Assembly: GCA_947685225.1 (NCBI GenBank) | Contig: CANTUV010000053.1 | Location: 6,309,501 to 6,373,500 of the forward strand | Direction of reading: 5' to 3' | From: Garcia nutans | Lineage: Eukaryota; Streptophyta; Magnoliopsida; Malpighiales; Euphorbiaceae | DNA: 64,000 nucleotides | Program-made: the position numbers and the translations under genes | Shown here: positions 56,594 through 64,000 of the stretch, in pieces | How the letters are laid out: every line of letters begins with the position of its first letter | Numbering within the stretch: position 1 is the stretch's first letter | The notes under the pieces: generated by a model | The model's database searches: none | Seen by the model: only the letters and a program-made list of their open reading frames with translations | What the model was told of the DNA's origin: nothing

Positions 56594-59304
56594 TGTAATA
56601 CCCTTATACCCAATATACGTACACTACATACACCCAATATATGTAATAAATGAATATAGAATACAAGAATGTCACAACCCATTTTAAACAAAATAAATCT
56701 TCATTTATAAAGTCTATATAATCTTAAAATATTCAATCGATTTCATATAAATAATAGTTGAGATATTACTTGATAAAACATATATATAACTTTATTACTA
56801 AAGGTTCAACCAAAACATTTTTGATAGTTTGCGGAATATACATATTTTTACATCAAAATATGTTATAATATGCATGAAATCAATATGTGCAAAAATATAA
56901 AATATATACATGCTGGCAGTTTGTCTCTGATCTTGATGTCCAACAATTAGCTCTGCCCTCACGGTCTCTAGCCTAGACTTGACTTGGTCTAGACGAACTC
57001 TCCTGTTCAACCGAATCTACCCTGTCACCTGCGCAATGAATCATAATCACGCTAAACTAAAAGCTTAGTGGTACAAACTTTGATAACAACATAGTTCAAA
57101 TGCAATGCTAATGCTCAACACATAAGGAAATTATATCCCATAGCATTATATCATCATATCATAATGTGTTGCTCAATTGTTCCTCAATTCATAATTCACA
57201 TAAAAGCAAACACAAGCATGGGCCCGAAAGGATCTAATATGTCATTCAAATTCCAGAGTTATTGCTTTGGTCTATAATGACACCTTGTGTCTAGCCCCAT
57301 AGGCAATATATCCATGGAATAATCCAACTAGGTCTGAGTTTACGACCCAGTCATTTCACCCAGCCTAGCTTTAAGGATTTATTTTTGAGGCTTACGACCC
57401 GGTCATTTCACCTCAAAAACATTTTCACAGTGATGCCCAGCGTCTAGCCCATAGGCAATTCATAGGCATGCCGCCAAACCCAGAACTTTGAAAATTGAAT
57501 AACATACTAGGCACACAATTTATTTTTATTTCTCATTTATATCGATATTAATTCATTGTATTATGTTTCCACATATCTCATTTCATTATCAACTCCTTTC
57601 TCATTTTCTCATTATCACATTAGGCACAACGCCTCAAATATCTCACTTATATCAATATAGTCATTACCCATGACTTTATATACCATCTTTAATGTACATA
57701 AAACAATTTGCTTTATCCATACATTTTAGATCATTATCATATTTTGCACTAAGCTCACATTATACATAATGCATTTGTGACATTATACAAATCATAGCAT
57801 TTTATTCATGCACTAACAATATAGTAATTAACTTAACACATTTTCCAACTAAATGTGTTAAGTCCCAATGTCATGTAAACATAAATAATTATTCAAAGTT
57901 TGTACTTACCTCTAAAAGCAATAAACACCACTTTCAATATCCTCTTCCAAGATATCCCTTAACACTTGGATTAGGGTAGCTCAAACCTCTTCAAAGCCTA
58001 ATCCAAAGGTGATTATAATAATCACTTAGTGATACACAAAGGAAAATAAGGAAAAGAACTATCTAGGGCAAACTCTAAACATGAAACACTCAACAACATG
58101 GGCGTGTCAATGACCGTGCCCTAAACCCACAACACAGAACCTTTGACATGCCCATGTAGTAAAAACTCCAATAACACAGTAGAGTGACATGGGTGTGTCA
58201 CTTCACATGCCAAAACTCATCCAACATAGTAGCTATGACACACTCAGTGACATGGGCGTGTCACTGTATGTGTCAAAACTACAACAACACAGTAGATATG
58301 ACATGCTCAGTGACATGGGCGTGTCACTGCATGTGTCAATACTACAACATCATAGAAGCTGTGACACGCTCAATAACATGGGTGTGTCACTGCATGTGTC
58401 ACCAACACTGAAAATAGAACCATCGACATGCCCAAAGGCATGGCCGTGTCACAGGGCATGTCAGGCCAAAAACTGATATCCACACATAATTGCCACATCT
58501 AACTATTATCTTTCATTAACCTTTTTCAATTCCATACAAACTCAACCAAATCCATCATTATACCACCAAATACTTGTATAAATATCAAAACAACTCAACT
58601 AAAAGCAAAAATACACAATCACAACCATGACTTTTCAACTCAAAAGTCACACAATCCAAAACACTTATTCTTTTCACCAAACTTAACCCTTTTCTTCAAT
58701 CCAACCCCAAATTCATAGTTAACTAGACAAAAGAACTTCAAACATACCAAAATCAACCTTTAATACATACTACACCAAACATCCAATTCACACATACAAA
58801 CATTCATAGAAAATCAAGAAAACAAGTTGGAAACTTACCAAATATGGAGAAGATCCTTAAAATTCCAACTTGAACACTTGAAATCCTTCAATTACTTGAG
58901 TTAGTAAGAAGCAAAATTGCTCTTTCCTTTGATGATGATGGTCGGCTACCATGGAGGAAGAAGAAGAAGATAATAATGGTCAACAACTCCACTTATCTCA
59001 CAAATCTCTTTCAAACCACATAATTTGCCTCTTTTAATCTCCACCAAGCATATATATTATTATTATATAATTAATCTCAAATATCCTCTTCCACTTTCCA
59101 AATAATTAATATCTTAAATAATTAAAATAACATTTGACTCATAATAAAGATGTTGACATGTATATAATAGGTATATCTTCATATATATATCATATACACC
59201 TTCCCTTTCTCTTTTCTTTTCACTTAATTAAATATATATATACTTTAAATCATTTAATTAATTTTCAAAAATTAATATTTATTTCAAAATTTTGGGATAT
59301 TAAA
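56594..59304 (-). mobile_element. 3' LTR of the Tekay element
   Basis: 2711 bp. Shares with the solo LTR at 3942 the TGTAA.ACCC and GGATATTA(C) ends, paired GACCCAGTC/CCCGGTCATT-like blocks (57340-57400) and GTGTCA-rich repeats. The end reads TAAA where TACA is expected. Confidence 0.82.
58182..58400. repeat. 63-bp tandem repeat with TGACATGGGCGTGTCA
   Basis: Three to four units with 63-bp spacing, each with TGACA and TGTCA arms, in the Tekay LTR. Open frames at 58184-58476 are repeat artefacts. Confidence 0.85.
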
Positions 59305-59318
59305 ATTCTCCCCCTCTA
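59305..59318 (-). promoter_or_regulatory. Polypurine tract of the Tekay element
   Basis: ATAGAGGGGGAGAAT-type purine run on the minus strand beside the LTR. Confidence 0.7.
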
Positions 59319-59455
59319 TAAATAAATTTCATCCTCGAAATTACCTACTCTCAAGTCTAGAACAATTGGGGATACTAATTCTACATCATCTGCTCACTTT
59401 CCCATTTTGCCTCTTCAGTAGCGTAATTCTTCCAAAGAACTTTCACAAGTGGCAC

Positions 59456-60951
59456 TTACTTATTTCTCAACTCCTTCACTTCACGTGCCAAAATAGCCAC
59501 TGGTTCTTTCTCATAAGTCAAATCTAGACTCACCTCAATAGACTCCACTAACAAAATATGAGATAGGTCTGATTTATACTTCTGAAGTATAGAGACATGG
59601 AAGACATTGTGAATTTGATCTAATTCAGGTGGTAAAACTAGTTTATAGGCCACTGGTCCAATTCTCTCCAGTACCTCATAAGATCCTATGAAACGAGGAC
59701 TCAACTTCCCTTTGCGGCCAAACCTCAAAATTTTCTTCCAAGGAGACACTTTCAAAAATACTTTATCTCCTACACTGAACTCTATGTCTCTTCTTTTTAA
59801 ATCTGAATATGATTTCTGTCGGTTTGAGACTGCTTTCAGACAATTCCTATTCACCTTTACTTCCTCTTATGTTTACCTAAACAAATTAGGACCAATCAAC
59901 TTACCTTTTCCAACCTCATCCCAACATAGAGGTGTCCTGCATCTCCTACCATACAATGCCTCAAAGGTGCCATTCTAATGCTAGACTGATGACTGTTGTT
60001 ATAAGCAAACTTAATCAGTGGTAAGAATCTATCCCATCTCCTAGAGAAATCGATGATACAACTCCTTAATATGTCCTCTAAAATCTGTATCACTCTCTCT
60101 GACTGTCCATCTGTCTGAGGATGGAAAGCATTGCTAAAATGCAATCAAGAACCCAAAGCATCCTGCAAACTTCTCCACAATCTAGATGTAAATCGGGGAT
60201 CTCAATTAGATACCAAAGAAATTGGAACTCCATGCAACCTAACTATCTCACTGATATACAGCTCAGCCAACCTCTCAAGAGAATAATCCATTCGAACTGA
60301 AAGAAAATGAGATGTCTTCGTCATTCGATCAACAATCACCCAGATTGCATGCTTTTTCTGGGTCAAAGGCAATCCATCGTCACTCACTCTCATTTCCATT
60401 TTGGCACTGATAATGGTTGAAGTAATCCTAAAGGAACTTGGTGTTCAGCCGTCACTCTCTGACAAGTAAGACATCTGGATACAAACTCAGCTATGTCCCT
60501 CTTCATACCTAACCACCAATAATATTGTTTCAAATTTTAATACATCTTGGTACTTCTAGGGTGCATAGCATAAGCTGACTGATGTGCTTCCTCCAAAATT
60601 ACCTTTTTCAATCTTGCCTCATCAGAAACACACAACCTATCTCTATACCACAAACTGCTATCACTTATCACATGAAAGTCTTGACTCTCCCCCTTTTGGC
60701 AATCGAATAATGCTTACTGGATTTTCTCATCTGCCAATTAAGTCTCCCTAATATGATCCAATAACACCAGCCTCAATTACAACTAAGCCATCAATACACC
60801 ATCATCACAAGACTCAAATCTGGCATGCAACACTCTTAACTCAACAAGCAACAAGAGCGAATAAGCAGTCAAACCTGCCAAAGACTTCCAACTCAAGGCA
60901 TTAGCAATAACATTTGCCTTACCAAGATGATAATCAATTAAACAGTCATAG
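59456..60951 (-). pseudogene. Tekay-type RNase H end and integrase
   Basis: Minus strand, in order: RNase H end (LIDYHLGKANVIANALS, about 60945-60890); HHCC segment with RLKKVILEEAHQSAYAMHP and CLTC (about 60640-60460); core fragments WVIVDRMTKTSHFLSVR (first Asp, 60399-60202) and FHPQTDGQSERVIQ (catalytic Glu, 60144-59896); C-terminal DKVFLKVSPWKKILRFG and LPPELDQIHNVFHVSILQKY (59854-59456). The last block is typical of Tekay/Del integrases, which carry a chromodomain at or near the C-terminus; here it ends at 59456 with no clear chromodomain. Stops at several joins make it a pseudogene. Confidence 0.82.
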
Positions 60952-63185
60952 TGTAGACCCTTAATTTTTTACCCAATCCGATCTAATATGTTTTATTTAG
61001 CCCAAAATGATTTTTGTTGTCTAATTGGTCCAAAATAATTTTAATTAAGTAATTTTTACCTTAGTATCTAATTTTTATTAATAAAAAATTAAAATAAACA
61101 AATTAAAATTAAAAATTAAAAGTAAAAATAAAATCAGAGTCGGAAAAAAAATAGGCAGCGAAAAGCAGTCGTGCGGGCCCGTGGGCGTTTTGCCCTCAAG
61201 AATTTCCTGCGGGCGGCACGCCCGTAGGCCCAGCACTTCACCCGTAGGCCTGCTGGAGAAATAACTTCCCGCAGGATTTTCCTGTGGGTCAAATAATCGC
61301 CCGCAGGAATTTCCTGAAGGCTGGCACGCCCGCTGGCCCCAGCCGCGAGCCCGGCTGCCTCAGTTTTCGCCAGCACAAAATTTTTCGACGCAAATTTTTT
61401 GAAACCTAATCCAATTAGGTTTTAATTTCTTTTTTTTATTAATATTACTTCACTGTATAATTAGGGAAAAACAACCAAAAACCATTATAAATAAGGACCA
61501 ATTGAACTAAATTTAGGAGGAGGCGGAGAGAGAGCAAATCCAAGGGGAGTTTGGAAAGTTTGAAACCAAATCAAGGAAGGAAAAGAAGAAATTCAATTTA
61601 AATCTTTTCTGGACAGTAGCATCATGATTAAAGGGATTCCAAAGGCAAAAAAGGCTTGTCTTTGGAGCTAGTTCATCCAAGAAGAAGCAATTTTGGAGCA
61701 ACTTACAAAAGAAGGTATGAGATTCTAAATTGTAATTTTTTACACAGTAGCTAAACTAGGGTTTTTTGTGTTTTTCAAAAGTTAAAATCTTAGAACTTTA
61801 ATTTAGTTTTCCAAAGTTAAAACACTAAAATGTGACCTTCTTTTCTAAAATGACTTAAAATTGTTATCTTTTCTTCTTAAAAATCTTAAAACTCTAATTG
61901 AACATATTTTTCAACAAAACCAAAATCAAATTCTGTTTCTATTAAAATATTAAAGTAGGTTCTATTTCATTCACAAAGCCTTAAAAAAACATCTTTTCTA
62001 CTTATAAAAACTTCAATCCGTTTGTTTAAATTCATAAAACTTCATAAAATTATCAAATTGATTTCTAAAACCCTAATTCAAATCTTTTACGTGTGACCTA
62101 AATTCTAAAACCCTAAAATTCAAAATTCAACTTTTAAACCTAAAATAATGAACCCTGATCCTTTTAAAACCTTAAACCATAATTTTTATGAACCCTAATC
62201 CTTTTAAAACATTAAAAAACATAAAAACTCAAAAATTACACCGTAGCTTAAAGTTCAATAAACCAAAAATCACAAATTAAAGTATTTTAAGGTATTTAAA
62301 ACCCTAGTTTCATGATTTCATCATTCAAACCTTAATTTGGTTAATCAAAGAGTCTTACCAATCTTTTAAAACATAAACCCTAATTTATTTTAATTCCATA
62401 AAAAGTCACAGTAGCCATAATTGGACTTTTATTTGCTTTATTCAATTCCATATTTGATTATGCTTTGATTTATTTCTTATGCTTTAATTTATTTAATTTC
62501 AATACTTGATTTATTTAATTTGTTATGGATGGATGTTTATTTTATATTTTGATTAATAGCTTTGATGAATGATTTATTTATGATGAATGATTATTTACTT
62601 TTATCAATTAATTTAGATTTCCAAAAGTTGTAAGAGGTATGTTTCCACTTGGTGGGTACCTCATTAGTTAAACATCATGTAATTTAATTTGCTTTTATAT
62701 TTTAGACCAATGTAAAGGGCATGTTTCTAGCTTTGATAGGTGTCCTATCTAGGCATGTGATGTAAGGACATGTTTCCATCCTTGGATGGGTGTCCGTTTA
62801 TTTGTTTTGTTTGGACATTGCTTTGATTTTAATATATTGATGCTTTCTTTTAATTATTGTGTGTAATATGGATAATGTTATTATATTTAAGAATTTTATA
62901 ATATTAAGACCTGTAAAGGAGGCCGGTTCCAATGAACCGGGCGTTGTGGGGGGTGCTGGGCCATTTCTCACCTTCCCCACACGTACCCAACTTTCCGAAC
63001 CCATTAAGGGGTTGGGGATTCCTTAGGAATTGAGTCATCCACCCCTTTCTTTTTCCTAGTCCGTCCGGGTGGCGACTCCATTTTCTCCGGACTTAGGTCC
63101 GTGTTCTCTAAGGCCCCGAGCCTAAATAGTGCCGAAGTCGCAAGAACTATTCCACCGGGAGTGGGGGCAAAAATCCCCGCTCACA
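60952..63185 (+). mobile_element. 5' LTR of G
   Basis: 2234 bp, TGTAGACCC to CGCTCACA, both ends canonical. GC-rich palindrome block at 61177-61345. TATA-like TTATAAATA at 61485-61493. Stem-loops at about 62632-62660 and 62764-62794. Confidence 0.93.
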
Positions 63186-63186
63186 G

Positions 63187-63204
63187 TGGCGACTCCACTG
63201 GGGA
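63187..63204 (+). promoter_or_regulatory. Primer-binding site of G
   Basis: TGGCGACTCCACTGGGGA, the majority form among the elements here. Confidence 0.87.
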
Positions 63205-64000
63205 TAAGAGAAGTTGATTTCATTGGTCTTTATATTATTCCATTCTTTCTTATAATGTTTTTATCCATTGCATCATATTAGTTTGCATCATGTGCGTGAG
63301 TTAGGACGCCCGTGTTACAGGTGTTGTGTTATGTAAGGGATACCATACTTTCACTCAAGGTATGGAGATCGAGCATGGTGTAACCACTCATAGCCTTGTA
63401 CCGTTTGGTATATACTTGCTATGGGAACCTAAGCCTTTCTACCCAAAGACTAAAGCTCATGTAATTGGCCTAATTACTTTCCTTAGGTTTTACACCAAAT
63501 GCATGTTGTTTGACTATGGTTAGTTTATGTTAGTCTAAATCATGGCTTATTTGGTTTGTTCTTTTTCTAATATGATCTAAGTATATTGTAAGCTCAAAAT
63601 AAATTTTTCCTTAAAATCCAAAAGACCAAAACTATTTTCAAAATTTTTCAAGATGGTCTTTGGGCATAAGACTTTTTCTAAAAACAAATCAAAAAAATTC
63701 TTTGGCCCATGGCCCAAATACTAAACCCGAAATTCACTTCTCTAAAAATCTTTTTGTAATGGGCTTAAAAACAAAATTCTTACAAAAAGCTTGCAAAATA
63801 TTTAGGTCAATTATGAAATACCAAAAATCTATTGTAGGCCTAGTTTACACTAAGAATAAATTAACTATGGGCTTGTTTTTGGCATGAATCATTAGTTACA
63901 TTTTTCAAGTGAGAAATCTATCTATGATAAACCTCTTAATTTTGTTTTAATCTAATATAGCATAAAAGCTACTTTGGTTGGTTGAATGGATTAAAACCTA
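63205..64000 (+). other. 5' leader of G, cut by the window
   Basis: Collinear with 33980-34800 in F. It holds the 65-codon leader frame at 63326-63523. Confidence 0.7.

Larger units (their letters stand above)
56594..60951 (-). mobile_element. Tekay/Del-type element, 3' part, minus strand
   Basis: 3' LTR 59304-56594 (outer end TGTAATACCC on the plus strand), PPT at 59305-59318, then the 3' end of pol on the minus strand. It is cut at 60951 by element G. The remaining 5' part lies beyond the window if it survives. Confidence 0.85.
60952..64000 (+). mobile_element. Tat element G, 5' LTR and leader, continues beyond the window
   Basis: Inserted in the Tekay pol after CATAG (60947-60951). LTR, PBS and about 800 bp of leader match F closely. 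Coding parts would lie past 64000. Confidence 0.9.

Noticed and set aside
58184..58476. Cys/Met-rich repeated protein
   Set aside because: Frames produced by the 63-bp repeat in a Tekay LTR.

Overview
This window is plant nuclear DNA, and every part I can classify is LTR-retrotransposon sequence. I see no host gene, tRNA or rRNA. It is AT-rich and deeply nested. The proteins are plant Ty3/gypsy types: Tat-clade gag-pol with the second, archaeal-type RNase H, and a Tekay/Del-type integrase. Conserved antisense coding exons are separated by short GT-AG introns. This fits a seed plant with a large, repeat-rich genome, probably a eudicot; I cannot name the species.

Left part (1-14119). A truncated plus-strand Tat LTR (A, 1-2028) abuts an old, badly decayed minus-strand Tat element (B, 2029-14119). 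B still shows gag, protease, RT, RNase H, aRNase H and integrase in order, and a DUF7745/plant-mobile-domain-like relic on the opposite strand at its 3' end. A solo Tekay-like LTR (3942-6499) sits inside B between perfect AAGCT duplications.

Middle (14120-31098). A minus-strand element C has gag but no pol. Its gag is split by a plus-strand element D (17034-27761, target duplication GGTAT). D also lacks pol and has a rearranged 3' LTR. D carries the best-preserved antisense gene in the window, a five-exon plant-mobile-domain gene (25365-23538, minus).

Right (31099-55731). A third pol-less element, E (minus strand, target duplication ATCCC), has its 3' LTR split by F (31765-46230, plus, target duplication ATATT). 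F has the only near-complete pol here: LTR, PBS, gag, PR, RT, RH, aRH, IN, antisense exons, minisatellite 3' UTR, PPT, LTR. It carries several nonsense codons and frameshifts, so this copy is probably inactive. C, D and E share one non-coding block in place of pol and look like a non-autonomous family that would depend on an F-like element.

Far right (55737-64000). An unassigned AT-rich stretch is followed by a 198-bp Tat LTR fragment. That fragment is broken by a minus-strand Tekay element (56594-60951), which is itself broken by another plus-strand Tat element G (60952 to beyond the window).

The most interesting signals are: a chain of stem-loops in every Tat LTR, with three tandem copies of one architecture whose paired arms differ together; the antisense spliced PMD gene; the shared pol-less architecture; and a perfect 10-bp inverted repeat found both in a Tekay LTR and in a Tat 3' UTR.
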